Shown here: positions 7,449 to 15,894 of the stretch, piece after piece
Layout: each line of letters begins with the position of its first letter
Position numbering within the stretch: the first letter of the stretch is position 1
DNA from: Candidatus Aenigmatarchaeota archaeon
Lineage (GTDB): Archaea; Aenigmatarchaeota; Aenigmatarchaeia; CG10238-14; SCSR01
Assembly (NCBI GenBank): GCA_030615205.1
Contig: JAUWZS010000002.1
Coordinates: forward strand, 1 to 64,000
Reading direction: 5' to 3'
Length of the DNA: 64,000 bases
Program-made: the position numbers and the translations under genes
Notes under the pieces: generated by a model
Database searches by the model: none
Seen by the model: the letters and a program-made list of their open reading frames with translations, nothing else
Told to the model about the DNA's origin: nothing

Positions 7449-9020
7449 TTATTGGCTTAGTGTCTTTTGTCTATCCGCTTTAGGTGATAAAGATATAGGA
7501 AAAATTAATTTTCTCCTCTTGTCGTCTGGATCGGGTTCTTCCATTATTAGCCCTGCCATACCAAGAGATGGTAAAATCTCTTGACGCAAACGCCAATCTT
7601 CGAGCATTCTTCCATATACGGCATAGTGTTTAGCCATGATATCCCTTCTCGATAATCCCCTCCAGTCTTCAGCCTTAAGGTCTTTATTCTGTTCCTCAAA
7701 TGCTGAAACTATCACTTCCTTGTATAGGTTGTAAACGTATGGTGGGATTCCAAGCTCCTGGCATTCTGCTATCTTATCCCACAACCCGAAAGCATCGTTA
7801 ACATCCTTCTCACTTGCTACTATATTAGATCCTTTCTTTTTTCTCTTCCATAAGTTGAGTAGCGCTATCCCTTTGATCAGGCCGAAGAACCTTCCAATAT
7901 CTCGAGCATGTCTTGGTTTCAATATCTTACATCTTTCTATAAATTCATCAGTAACCTTCTTGAGATTCGGAATTATTACATCGTCTATCTTTTCCTCCTT
8001 TATAGCTCTAATCCTCTCCATCAACAACAATCTCTTGGGATTGCTGTCAAGCCACTCTATAAATTTGGGTGCATTACCTACTCTCTCAGCCTTAAGATAG
8101 ACAGCCTCCCTTATCTTCTCTTGGCTCGTCTCTGGAGAAAGAATTATCATTCTCGTAGCTTCCTGGTCCTTTACCTTAAGCCCACCTGTACAAAATATAA
8201 CTGAAGGAAAACCAACTATCTCTACGTTCTTCGTTCTTATTCCGTGCCTCTCTCTTCTATCTGTTATCTTCAACAGTAACCTTTTCTTATCATGTGATAG
8301 TAATGGCCTTAGCCTACGCAACAACTCGTCATGTGGTTGATCAAGGAATACAAGGATCTTCCTCTCGAGACTGATTGTAATTATTTTTCTCTCATCGTCC
8401 CACTCGCCAATATCATGGAAGAATGCTGTCGGACTGCAATACGCAATCAAGATAGTATCTTCATCTGGAAATAGAGCTGAGATCTCTATAGGGATATAGC
8501 TTTTACCCGTTGATGATGGCGCTCTATAGCTAATATTAAATTGAGAATCCTTCGTATAGGCCGTAAGCGTGGAGAGGAAAGTTATCATCTTATTTACTTC
8601 ATCATGCTTAACAGTCAGGCCCAGGATATCTCCTAACTGTTTCAAACTCATAGCTTTCTTGACTTCACCATCTGGAATTCTCAATTCTTCTTGCTGTTGT
8701 AATTCTTTAGCTATAGCTTTACCTTTAGCAGTTATTTTGTAGAATGGCTTATCTTTCTCATCTGTTATTTCACACAACTTAAGATTGTCCAGATTACTTA
8801 AACAGGTTGTTATTGCTTCCGAAGAGGTAAAGGTTAGATCCTCTCTTCCAATTATCACTCCTAATTCTTGTGGATCGTACGGTAGCTTAGAATGTTCAGA
8901 TAACAGGAGTAATAACTGCTTAGCATGACCGAGAAGTCTAACTGTTTTCTTAGCCTTATCAGTCTTCTTTCGCTTACCCTTCTTCAGAAGCTTTATGTTT
9001 TCAGAAGTATTCTCAGCCAT
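7449..9020 (-). CDS. Putative element replication ATPase/helicase
   Basis: A 523-residue protein. The N-terminal 120 residues are basic and contain a winged-helix-like region. The ATPase core begins at about residue 165 with a Walker-A-like APSSTGKS, then an ILVFLDQP segment (Walker-B-like), arginine-rich RRERHGIRTKN and the sensor-like VIFCTGG. The C-terminus is helical. Overall it resembles plasmid or virus primase-helicase ATPases, but I cannot name the family. It is the last gene of the minus-strand operon of DNA-binding proteins. ATG 9020 was chosen because GAGGTTGAT lies just upstream. Confidence 0.5.
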   Translation of the reverse strand: MAENTSENIKLLKKGKRKKTDKAKKTVRLLGHAKQLLLLLSEHSKLPYDPQELGVIIGREDLTFTSSEAITTCLSNLDNLKLCEITDEKDKPFYKITAKGKAIAKELQQQEELRIPDGEVKKAMSLKQLGDILGLTVKHDEVNKMITFLSTLTAYTKDSQFNISYRAPSSTGKSYIPIEISALFPDEDTILIAYCSPTAFFHDIGEWDDERKIITISLERKILVFLDQPHDELLRRLRPLLSHDKKRLLLKITDRRERHGIRTKNVEIVGFPSVIFCTGGLKVKDQEATRMIILSPETSQEKIREAVYLKAERVGNAPKFIEWLDSNPKRLLLMERIRAIKEEKIDDVIIPNLKKVTDEFIERCKILKPRHARDIGRFFGLIKGIALLNLWKRKKKGSNIVASEKDVNDAFGLWDKIAECQELGIPPYVYNLYKEVIVSAFEEQNKDLKAEDWRGLSRRDIMAKHYAVYGRMLEDWRLRQEILPSLGMAGLIMEEPDPDDKRRKLIFPISLSPKADRQKTLSQ

Positions 9021-9039
9021 GATCATCAACCTCGCTTGG

Positions 9040-9234
9040 TCACCGCTCCAATTCCATCCTCACAATTTTATCCAAAGAAATAGCCTCTTCCTTGTCGGTG
9101 CCCTTTATGACAACCATCCTATCAGAAATAGACTGCAAAACACCATGATGCGTGACGACTCTAGAGCCATCATTGAATATTACTGAGACCCTCTTATTCA
9201 ACCAACCTTCCACACCACCACGCAAGCCAGCCAT
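9040..9234 (-). CDS. Small Sm/LSm-like fold protein
   Basis: A 64-residue protein of alternating strands (KRVSVIFNDGSRVV, GVLQSISDRMVVIKG, EAISLDKIVRMEL), the spacing of an Sm1-like five-strand barrel. The Shine-Dalgarno GGTGGG precedes ATG 9234. It lies between the OB-like and ATPase genes of the element operon. RNA binding is a guess from the fold pattern. Confidence 0.4.
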   Translation of the reverse strand: MAGLRGGVEGWLNKRVSVIFNDGSRVVTHHGVLQSISDRMVVIKGTDKEEAISLDKIVRMELER

Positions 9235-9246
9235 TAACCCACCTAC

Positions 9247-9576
9247 TTACTCCTCTTCGACTGACTCGCCGTATATAACCTGTTTTAATTTCCCAAATAC
9301 TGTTTGCTCGACCTTGCTCAGCTTGACTTTTTTCCCGATCCATTTTTCTGTATCTTTTCCATGTGCACTGGCTACATTTTTCTGGCTAGTACGATTCATA
9401 GTCCACACGAATTCCTTGTCACCTTTCTTTATCGTAATTTCGAACACATCAGTTTCGAATCCTGTCTCATCTTTTGTTCTGATCTTGCCAGCGTCCACAA
9501 ACTTGAAGATAGCTCCTGGCTCAAAGCTGTTAGGTTTAAGGTACAGTGGAATATCTAACTTTACCAAACTTCTCAC
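9247..9576 (-). CDS. OB-fold-like protein, possible single-strand DNA-binding protein
   Basis: A 109-residue protein from GTG 9576 that overlaps the preceding stop as GTGA. The beta-rich layout (IFKFVDAGKI, DVFEITIKKGDKEFVWTMN, WIGKKVKLSKVEQ) and a Trp-containing strand resemble phage or archaeal-virus OB proteins. It is embedded in the replication-like operon. Homology is not certain. Confidence 0.4.
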   Translation of the reverse strand: MRSLVKLDIPLYLKPNSFEPGAIFKFVDAGKIRTKDETGFETDVFEITIKKGDKEFVWTMNRTSQKNVASAHGKDTEKWIGKKVKLSKVEQTVFGKLKQVIYGESVEEE

Positions 9577-9770
9577 CTCATCTTAGTTTCAAAAAAGGAC
9601 GATCCAGTTCGAACCTTCATCCTGACGAAAGTAAAAATAGTTTTATTGCCTTTGTCCTGGGCCCTAAAGTCAAACACGTCACCCTTTTTTACGCTATACT
9701 TCTTCACAGCAAACACAGGGACTGTTAAAACCAGCGAATTCCCCGACTTGAAAGCTCTTAGGATCGTCAT
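9573..9770 (-). CDS. AbrB/SpoVT-like DNA-binding protein
   Basis: A 65-residue protein with the AbrB signature FKSGNSLVLTVPVFAVKKYSVKKGDVF. It has a GAGGTGAT Shine-Dalgarno before ATG 9770 and overlaps the next gene by 4 bp. It is a second AbrB-type protein in the element and probably regulates the operon (inference). Confidence 0.6.
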   Translation of the reverse strand: MTILRAFKSGNSLVLTVPVFAVKKYSVKKGDVFDFRAQDKGNKTIFTFVRMKVRTGSSFFETKMR

Positions 9771-9779
9771 CGGTTTAGA

Positions 9780-10037
9780 TCACCTCATCCGTCCCCCATT
9801 TAAGATTTTAATCCCATTCCCTGGAGCGATCTCTATGAACCCTAGGTCACGAAACACGAACAGTAGCTCCCAACACTGTTGCTTGTTAATAGAGAAAGTA
9901 GATCCTAGCTTCTCAAAGGCACGTGGGAATCTGATCACACCAGAAGAAGATCCGTCAAGCTCGTTCAATCTTTCTAGAGCTAGTCCGTACAAGCCACTCG
10001 GAAAATGTTTCTTATTAGCATTAAGATTTAATCTCAT
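9780..10037 (-). CDS. Small winged-helix-like protein
   Basis: An 85-residue protein. Residues 35-80 (IRFPRAFEKLGSTFSINKQQCWELLFVFRDLGFIEIAPGNGIKI) have the helix-turn-helix-wing spacing of a wHTH. GAGGTAATCA lies upstream of the ATG. It overlaps the 43-aa gene and lies 9 bp from the AbrB-like gene. Function unknown. Confidence 0.45.
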   Translation of the reverse strand: MRLNLNANKKHFPSGLYGLALERLNELDGSSSGVIRFPRAFEKLGSTFSINKQQCWELLFVFRDLGFIEIAPGNGIKILNGGRMR

Positions 10038-10152
10038 CTTGATTACCTCTACCCTTCTTGGCAGAGTCCTCTTTCTCTTTTACCAAACCAATGACGAGCT
10101 TCAACCATTCTGGAGTTCGGATCTCTTGGGATTTTCGGATATCGTCACTCAT
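10021..10152 (-). CDS. Small hypothetical protein (43 aa)
   Basis: A 43-residue charged peptide beginning MSDDIRKSQEIRTPEWLKL, with a GGTG motif upstream of ATG 10152. It starts 2 bp after the stop of the gene at 10155 and overlaps the start of the wHTH gene by 17 bp. Family not recognised; the operon spacing makes it credible. Confidence 0.45.
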   Translation of the reverse strand: MSDDIRKSQEIRTPEWLKLVIGLVKEKEDSAKKGRGNQDEIKS

Positions 10153-10154
10153 TT

Positions 10155-10340
10155 CTACACCTTCATGCCTAGAGCCTTCTTCATGTCATCGTCAAAGAAC
10201 GAGAGGCTAGCAAGTTCCTTAAATACGGATCTTCTAACAAAGTCGCTTACGTCCTCTCCTCTAGATTTACAAACCTTTGATAGTAACTTCGCATGCTTTG
10301 GATTGAATCTCACTCCAATAATTTTTGTCTTGTTAGGCAT
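10155..10340 (-). CDS. RHH-like small DNA-binding protein
   Basis: A 61-residue protein from ATG 10340 (MPNKTKIIGVRF), with the pattern basic strand, NPKHAKLLSKVCKSRGEDVSDFVRRSVFKEL helix pair. This resembles MetJ/Arc-type RHH repressors. An upstream in-frame ATG at 10361 lies inside a TATA-like sequence and is less likely. First gene of the minus-strand operon, divergent from the HTH gene at 10389. Confidence 0.5.
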   Translation of the reverse strand: MPNKTKIIGVRFNPKHAKLLSKVCKSRGEDVSDFVRRSVFKELASLSFFDDDMKKALGMKV

Positions 10341-10388
10341 ACGAACAACCCTGTTAAACATATAAGTGTAGACTAAACATTATCATTC

Positions 10389-10940
10389 ATGACAAGATTG
10401 GTTCACACCATAAAAGCAAAGGGTAAAAATCTGGAGAAGATGAAGGAGTGTCAAAGGAAAGTCCTTAATGCCCTTAGGGTAACTATGCCAGATATAGTAA
10501 CAACAGGGAAACTACGCAATCTTAGTAAAGTAGCGAAGCAGACATTAAATAAGACGCTACGTCTATTCGAGGAAATGGGAATCGTAAAGAAGATCCGAAG
10601 AGGACGGTGGAGAGTTTCATCTCCTAAGTTTCAGGAATACTATGAGAAGAGATTCGGTAGGTTCGATTTTTCACTTGTAAAGGCAGTTACAAAATCCGTC
10701 AAAGAAGGGAAGATAGATTACATCTGGTCTGGTGATCCGAAGCAAGGCCCGATATCAGCAGTCTTTTGCTATCCGAAAGGTGTATCTAGGAAATGGGAGT
10801 TTACTGATAATGAAGTCAAGTTGCTTGAATTTGCTAGAGAGAGTTACATAACAGCAGTGGATAGAGCGAAACTAAATCTTGATAAAAGAAGAGAGAGTGG
10901 ATTGATACTCATTTTCATTAATCCATCAATGGGAATCTAA
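10389..10940 (+). CDS. HTH-containing regulator of the element
   Basis: A 183-residue protein. The N-terminal 80 residues hold a winged-helix pattern (CQRKVLNALRVTM, VAKQTLNKTLRLFEEMGIVKKIRRGRWRV). The C-terminal half is a separate mixed alpha/beta domain without recognisable motifs. It is divergent from the replication-like operon and shares its promoter region (10341-10388), so it may control that operon. Confidence 0.45.
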   Translation: MTRLVHTIKAKGKNLEKMKECQRKVLNALRVTMPDIVTTGKLRNLSKVAKQTLNKTLRLFEEMGIVKKIRRGRWRVSSPKFQEYYEKRFGRFDFSLVKAVTKSVKEGKIDYIWSGDPKQGPISAVFCYPKGVSRKWEFTDNEVKLLEFARESYITAVDRAKLNLDKRRESGLILIFINPSMGI

Positions 10941-10963
10941 ACCAATATCATCTTCATCAGCTA

Positions 10964-12163
10964 CTAACCCATTTCTCCAATAACCTCTTTTATCAGCCCG
11001 ATAAACCTCTCCCTACGTTTGTCATCCTGTATCAGTTTATCAAAAATTTTATCTGCTACGTCTCTTCCAGTATCCTTTCTTATCAACTCAGTTTCAGCTT
11101 CCTCGTCAATCACTCTACCACATCTTCTACAAAACTTGTTGGTAGCTTCGTTGACTTCCTCACATCTTGGACACTTTATCGGCTTTAACACGTTCTTCTC
11201 TTTCTTTTGTTCACCTTCCTCTATCCCATAAGTTTTCAAGATCGCTTTGTCTATGTCCCTTCCTGACAAGTGAACATAGGTTGATGCTTGATCAGAACCT
11301 TGAGTCCAACCAAAGAATTCACATAGTTGAGCTTCTGTTAGATCATTAGCTAGATGAGTGGCCCTAGAATGCCTGAAGTTATGAGGGTTAAGTGGTTTTG
11401 TTATACCAGCCCTTCTCCCTAATTTCTTTAATATGCTCTGTACTCCTCCATAGCCTATCTCTTCGTTCTTATCTCTCCTTACCCAAAGAGGAGATTCTTT
11501 ATCGTTTTTCATAGGATGTTTGTTGATCCATTCCTGTAGATAAGGTACAGAGGCAACTATTCTAACCACTCTACTTCCTGTCTTTCCACTCACATGTAAC
11601 CTTGCACCATGTCCATCAAACTCCACGTGCTTGATCTTTAACATGAGCAGTTCACCGATTCTACAACCCGACTCATATAGCACTGAAACAAAGGCTCTAT
11701 TCCTGGGATGCTCTGCAACGTTGATGAGCTTCTTTATCTCTTCTTCTGTCAGCATCTCCTCTGGTAGTTTCTTGTTATTGTTGCTCACTGTAGTTCGTAT
11801 CCATTCTACTTCCTCAGGATACTTCTTAGAATTCCACTCAAATCCTCTAACCCACTGATAGAACTTCCTTAAAACAACTCTATACATCTGCTTAGTCCAT
11901 GGACTGTAATCCATCTTATTTATCTCTGCAACAACCGTTTTTATATCATCCTTAGTAGCATCCTCTAAATCAACTTTCATCCATTCGGCTAATTTCCTCA
12001 TGGATTGCATGTACCTGACAGTTCTACCTATTGATATGTTGAGCAAGCATTGATCATCGAACTTCAATATAGTTGCCTTATCCTTACGAGAAATAGCCTT
12101 CGATTCCTTAATGCTCTGAATAGTTGATTCGAGCCTTCTCCTATAGTTGTGCGGATCTTTCAT
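10964..12163 (-). CDS. Tyrosine recombinase/integrase with C-terminal zinc ribbon
   Basis: A 399-residue protein. The N-terminal SAM-like core-binding domain spans roughly residues 20-125. The catalytic domain carries Arg in SGCRIGELL, the HNFRHSRATHL box (H-x-x-R) and the nucleophile Tyr in QASTYVHLSG. A C-terminal CPRCEE...FCRRCG zinc ribbon follows. GAGGTAATT precedes ATG 12163. The start lies 62 bp from the 3' end of tRNA-Ser, the arrangement of an archaeal element integrated at a tRNA gene. It should excise and integrate the 1-12225 element. Confidence 0.85.
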   Translation of the reverse strand: MKDPHNYRRRLESTIQSIKESKAISRKDKATILKFDDQCLLNISIGRTVRYMQSMRKLAEWMKVDLEDATKDDIKTVVAEINKMDYSPWTKQMYRVVLRKFYQWVRGFEWNSKKYPEEVEWIRTTVSNNNKKLPEEMLTEEEIKKLINVAEHPRNRAFVSVLYESGCRIGELLMLKIKHVEFDGHGARLHVSGKTGSRVVRIVASVPYLQEWINKHPMKNDKESPLWVRRDKNEEIGYGGVQSILKKLGRRAGITKPLNPHNFRHSRATHLANDLTEAQLCEFFGWTQGSDQASTYVHLSGRDIDKAILKTYGIEEGEQKKEKNVLKPIKCPRCEEVNEATNKFCRRCGRVIDEEAETELIRKDTGRDVADKIFDKLIQDDKRRERFIGLIKEVIGEMG

Positions 12164-12225
12164 GTTTAATTACCTCCTGTGGTTGCCTATTAACCACGTT
12201 CATAGGCACACAACTAATTATTCCA

Positions 12226-12341
12226 CGCCGAGGATGGGATTTGAACCCATATGTCCTTACGGACACCGGTTTTCAAGATTCGCCCGCAAGCTTTGTTTAT
12301 TTGCCTACGTCCGGCGCACTACCTGGTTATGCGACCTCGGC
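12226..12341 (-). tRNA. tRNA-Ser(UGA) with intron
   Basis: The acceptor GCCGAGG/CCUCGGC, discriminator G, and long variable arm (GUCC-GUAA-GGAC) are class-II serine features. The anticodon UGA is at 12273-12275. About 32 nt (12277-12308) interrupt the anticodon loop, apparently between positions 32 and 33, fitting an archaeal intron. CCA is not encoded. The integrase gene starts next to its 3' end, so this is the probable attachment site. The exact intron ends are inferred. Confidence 0.85.
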
Positions 12342-12378
12342 ATTAAATAATCTACAATTAGTATAAAAATACTTTGCT

Positions 12379-12669
12379 TTATTCTTTTTGCAGTTCGAGC
12401 TTTCCAGACCGCGGGATATTCAGTTGCAACACATCTCTAAACTCTGTTACATAAGCGCCGCTGACAGAGATTTTATCACCGACACGTACGCTGGTAATCT
12501 GATTTTCCCATAAGCTGATTTTGATTTCTCCACTATCGTCTTCTACCATTGCATCTGCAACATTGCGCTTTCCATATCGAGTATTAACTTCCCGTACTTC
12601 TGAGATGTCTAAGATTTTTCCTTCAACCGAGATGTTGCTCATCCCTCTTTGTATTTCTGAAATTTTCAT
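12379..12669 (-). CDS. OB-fold nucleic-acid-binding protein (RPA-like)
   Basis: A 96-residue single OB fold: VEGKILDISEVREVNTRYGKR, then VEDDSGEIKISLWENQ and VRVGDKISVSGAYVTEF, as in archaeal RPA/SSB-type OB domains. It lacks the additional repeats and zinc finger of full RPA. GTGAT precedes the ATG. It lies 39 bp downstream of cbf5 and just upstream of tRNA-Ser. Likely binds ssDNA or RNA. Confidence 0.75.
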   Translation of the reverse strand: MKISEIQRGMSNISVEGKILDISEVREVNTRYGKRNVADAMVEDDSGEIKISLWENQITSVRVGDKISVSGAYVTEFRDVLQLNIPRSGKLELQKE

Positions 12670-12708
12670 AAAATCACTAAGTTTATTTTAGGATTTAAGC
12701 TTTAAAAT

Positions 12709-13689
12709 TTAAGTGGATTTAAGTTTTTGATAAGTTCCCTTCTTCATAAACACTCGATCTGTGCGTATAGCTGTGCCGCGCTTAGCTTTAAGCATCTGTT
12801 CACTAGTCATTTTAGCAATACCAAGTGCGACAAGCTCTTCTTTCAACGTATATACTGCTATGGTCTCGCCTTTTACAATTCCTTTTTGGATTCTTGCAAT
12901 ACCACCTGGGTAAATAGGCGAACCATTGCATATTGCGTCCACAGCTGAATCTTTTACGAACACACGCCTAACATGAAGTATGGCGTATTCAACTGGAATT
13001 AAAATTTTTCTCAATCTCCTTTCGTCGCTGTTTTCCTTCCAAAATTCGTATGCGTCTTTTACTTCGATTAGACTGTGACTTTGTTGTTCTGTAAACTCGC
13101 CGACTTTTATTCGTCTGAGCTCTGTCATATGCGCACCGATGCCTAACGCCTGTCCGATATCGTGGCAGAGCTTCCGTATGTATGTTCCTGCTTGGCATCC
13201 TACATGGAAAAGCACATCTCTCCCACCTTCTCCGATTTCAAGGATATCAAAAAAATAGATTTCACGTTCCCTTATTCTCCGTGCTACAGCAGATTTGATA
13301 GGCGGTCGTTGTTTTATTTTTCCTACGAAGCTTTGCAGAGTTTTTCTCAGTGTGGCCTCGTCAATTTCTTTATGCAATCGCATCACACCGATGTACTCCT
13401 TGTCAACCCCCATAAGCACAGGCATAGCTTTTCTAGCTTCTCCAAGTGCGATCGGTAGAACGCCTGTAACTGCTGGATCAAGCGTACCGGCATGACCGGC
13501 TTTCTTTACTCCGAATATATCTACGACCCATTTAGTTATTTGGTGCGAAGTCGGGCCCCTATGTTTATCAACAACTATAACCGAGGTTTTTATCAGTTCT
13601 TCGATCGACCGGTCGTTCGGTCGCTTACCATAATCTTCGTTAGACTCGGCTCCGTATTTTGTTAACCATAACTTTTCAGCTCGCGCCAT
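12709..13689 (-). CDS. cbf5: Cbf5, tRNA/rRNA pseudouridine synthase
   Basis: A 326-residue TruB-family catalytic subunit of H/ACA RNPs that also makes tRNA Psi55. The catalytic motif HAGTLDPAVTG places the nucleophile Asp at about residue 71. KIKQRPPIKSAVARR, GTYIRKLCHDIG and a C-terminal PUA domain (from about residue 240, GSPIYPGGIARI...GETIAVYT) are all present. Length is normal. ATG 13689 has almost no visible leader SD. Confidence 0.95.
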   Translation of the reverse strand: MARAEKLWLTKYGAESNEDYGKRPNDRSIEELIKTSVIVVDKHRGPTSHQITKWVVDIFGVKKAGHAGTLDPAVTGVLPIALGEARKAMPVLMGVDKEYIGVMRLHKEIDEATLRKTLQSFVGKIKQRPPIKSAVARRIREREIYFFDILEIGEGGRDVLFHVGCQAGTYIRKLCHDIGQALGIGAHMTELRRIKVGEFTEQQSHSLIEVKDAYEFWKENSDERRLRKILIPVEYAILHVRRVFVKDSAVDAICNGSPIYPGGIARIQKGIVKGETIAVYTLKEELVALGIAKMTSEQMLKAKRGTAIRTDRVFMKKGTYQKLKST

Positions 13690-13759
13690 AAAAAGATTCT
13701 CTAGTTACATAATTAAAAAGTAGTATCCTAAACTATTCTTTACCAACCTTTACAAACCT

Positions 13760-14557
13760 TTACCAACCATTCACAGCTTTGCTAAGACCTGCAAGAATAA
13801 GCATAGCGATGAACAGTACCGCAGCGGTTTTATACAAAAGCATTTCATTCGTTAATATAGCTTTTATAGTTATCCTTACACGCGTCACTGCAGCACGAAA
13901 CTTTGAAAAAACGATTTCTGGATTTAAGATTTCCAACACACTTATTGGTTTTTGTAGTTCGGTCGGTGCAGTAGTTGATGTGGTTGGTTCAGTGGTTGTT
14001 GTAGTAGTCTCAGCTGTCTTAATCTCAGTTGTCGTGGTTGTAGTAGTGATTTTCGGCTCGGTTAAAATTGTAGCATTTAAAATAACAGGCTTTATATCGG
14101 ATACTATGCCGACACCGTAGGACCCACGTGCGATAAGTGGAAATGCATAGAGACCTGATATGCCTACAGGTACTGTTAATTCATATTTCAGAGCACCAAC
14201 TTCTCCAAACTCCAAATCGATAGTAGCATCGGATGAGAACCAATCTTCTGGAATTTTTTCAGCTTCTAGTTTTACATCACGCAAACTTAAGATGCCGATA
14301 TTTTTGATTTTTACTTCATATGTTTCGGTCGTTCCCGGCTTTTGGTTAAGTGAATAGTCGTACTCTAAAATTTCTATGCCATAGATAGGCGGTGGCACGT
14401 CCTTAGTAGCCGAGCTGATAATCGGAGTAAATAACGTAAATAAAGTAAATAACGTTAAAATAATCAAGAACGATGCGATTCCTATCGAACCTCCAATTCC
14501 TGCTGAAATCTTTGAATTCGTATCAGAGTTCATATCAAAGTTTGTATCAGAGTTCAT
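13760..14557 (-). CDS. Membrane-anchored surface protein with CARDB/NEW3-like domain and Thr linker
   Basis: A 265-residue protein. The N-terminus has an odd duplicated MNSDTN motif, then a hydrophobic export segment (about residues 22-50). A beta-sandwich follows (ETYEVKIKNIGILSLRDVKL...PEDWF, typical of NEW3/CARDB-like domains), then a Thr-rich linker (TTTTTTEIK...), and a C-terminal helix (LLYKTAAVLFIAMLILAGL). It is divergent from a similarly built gene at 14697. The stop codon lies in a 10-bp tandem repeat (GGTTGGTAAA-like). Role in the cell envelope is inferred. Confidence 0.6.
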   Translation of the reverse strand: MNSDTNFDMNSDTNSKISAGIGGSIGIASFLIILTLFTLFTLFTPIISSATKDVPPPIYGIEILEYDYSLNQKPGTTETYEVKIKNIGILSLRDVKLEAEKIPEDWFSSDATIDLEFGEVGALKYELTVPVGISGLYAFPLIARGSYGVGIVSDIKPVILNATILTEPKITTTTTTTEIKTAETTTTTTEPTTSTTAPTELQKPISVLEILNPEIVFSKFRAAVTRVRITIKAILTNEMLLYKTAAVLFIAMLILAGLSKAVNGW

Positions 14558-14696
14558 ATTAAACTATTTAAAATTGGTAGAAAAGGAATTTTAATGAGCC
14601 TCGCCTTTTTTGAGGAATATGTGTCATTTATAAGCTTTATGCGCCAAAATGCCAAAAATTTAAAAAGCTTTTCGTCGATTAAAATAAAAACTTAAG

Positions 14697-15872
14697 ATGA
14701 CCTCTTTAAATAAGGTAAAAATGAGGATTAACAAAACATTTGTTTTAGTTTTTCTGGCGTTCGGTATGGTAGCACTGCCATTTTTGGCACAGTCCAGAAT
14801 GACTTTCTATAGTTTTGGGATGTCTGTCCCGGACGAAGTTAATGCTAATCCAGGTGTTACAGTTGACGTGGAAGGAGAGATTCTTGTAACTGGTATGTTC
14901 TGGTTGCACAACTTTGACTTGACTGTATCTGGTCTTGATTACGATTATGAAATAGAACCGGCTTGGTGGGAGCATGTTCGTATATTAAGGGAATGGAACC
15001 CACAGCAAGGTGTATTTCGCGTACCTGAAAAGTTCAAGTTGACTATTAATGTGCCTGAAGATGCGTCAGGTGCACATATCGTTACTATAACGGGCCAAGA
15101 GCACCACTCATTCAGAGAGGTATCAAACGAGACCTATTTCGTATTGACTATCGGCGGTGCACCGGCACAAGTGAACCTTAGCATATCAGACATACTCGTA
15201 CCAGAAATGATAAAAGAGTATGAGCCATTCAATTTGACATTTAAGATAGACAATGCCGGAGCAATAGACATCGCTGCAACCGTTTCGATGTCTGTTCCTG
15301 AAGACTGGGAAGTTGATGAGGCGTCCAAAACAATACAGGTTAAAGGCGGTAGCTCCGAGATAGACATGTTTACTATAATACCAACAACAACATCAGGCGA
15401 GATTTCACTTTTTGTAGAGTATCCTTTCAAAGGAGAGGTGATAAACTTTACAAAAGTTGGACCATATCTTGTACCAAGTGGAGAATTGCCTACAACAACT
15501 ACAACAGCAGCTCCATCTTTCTACGCTCCAATAGCAAATTTCATTTATTATCTGACTAGCCCGATAATAGGGAGCTTTGAAAGTTTAGTAGGATCCTACG
15601 CAGTTCCGGCAATGGTTGGTATCATAGTAATATTGTTAATAATAATAATCTGGATTATTTCGGGGATGTTCAAGTTCGTCCGAAGCAAAAGCAGATCTGA
15701 ACCAGAAAGCATGGAAACAAAAGATACAGAAACAAAGAACAAGGAAACAAAGAATACGACACCAGAAATAACGTCAGAAAGCTCTCCAGAAGTTAAAGCC
15801 CCAGAAAGCGTGCAAACAGATGTTAAAGATACAACTGTCGAAACTACTGGCGTTGACAGAAAAGAAGTTTAA
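14697..15872 (+). CDS. Membrane-anchored surface protein with NEW3-like domain
   Basis: A 391-residue protein with a signal peptide (about residues 12-30) and two beta-sandwich regions (PEDWEVDEASKTIQVKGG is NEW3-like). A short Thr linker (TTTTTAAPS), a strong transmembrane helix near residues 305-330, and a 60-residue charged cytoplasmic tail rich in Glu, Lys and Thr complete it. ATG 14697 is 30 nt after a TATA-like TTTAAAAAG, so the mRNA may be leaderless. Probably functions with the divergent neighbour at 13760. Confidence 0.6.
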   Translation: MTSLNKVKMRINKTFVLVFLAFGMVALPFLAQSRMTFYSFGMSVPDEVNANPGVTVDVEGEILVTGMFWLHNFDLTVSGLDYDYEIEPAWWEHVRILREWNPQQGVFRVPEKFKLTINVPEDASGAHIVTITGQEHHSFREVSNETYFVLTIGGAPAQVNLSISDILVPEMIKEYEPFNLTFKIDNAGAIDIAATVSMSVPEDWEVDEASKTIQVKGGSSEIDMFTIIPTTTSGEISLFVEYPFKGEVINFTKVGPYLVPSGELPTTTTTAAPSFYAPIANFIYYLTSPIIGSFESLVGSYAVPAMVGIIVILLIIIIWIISGMFKFVRSKSRSEPESMETKDTETKNKETKNTTPEITSESSPEVKAPESVQTDVKDTTVETTGVDRKEV

Positions 15873-15894
15873 ATTACGTTATTTCTAAATCACA

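Noticed and set aside
1-12225. Search for a left attachment repeat matching the tRNA-Ser 3' end
   Set aside because: No second copy of the GGGATTTGAACCCAT-type sequence was seen between 1 and 12200, so the boundary is probably outside the window.
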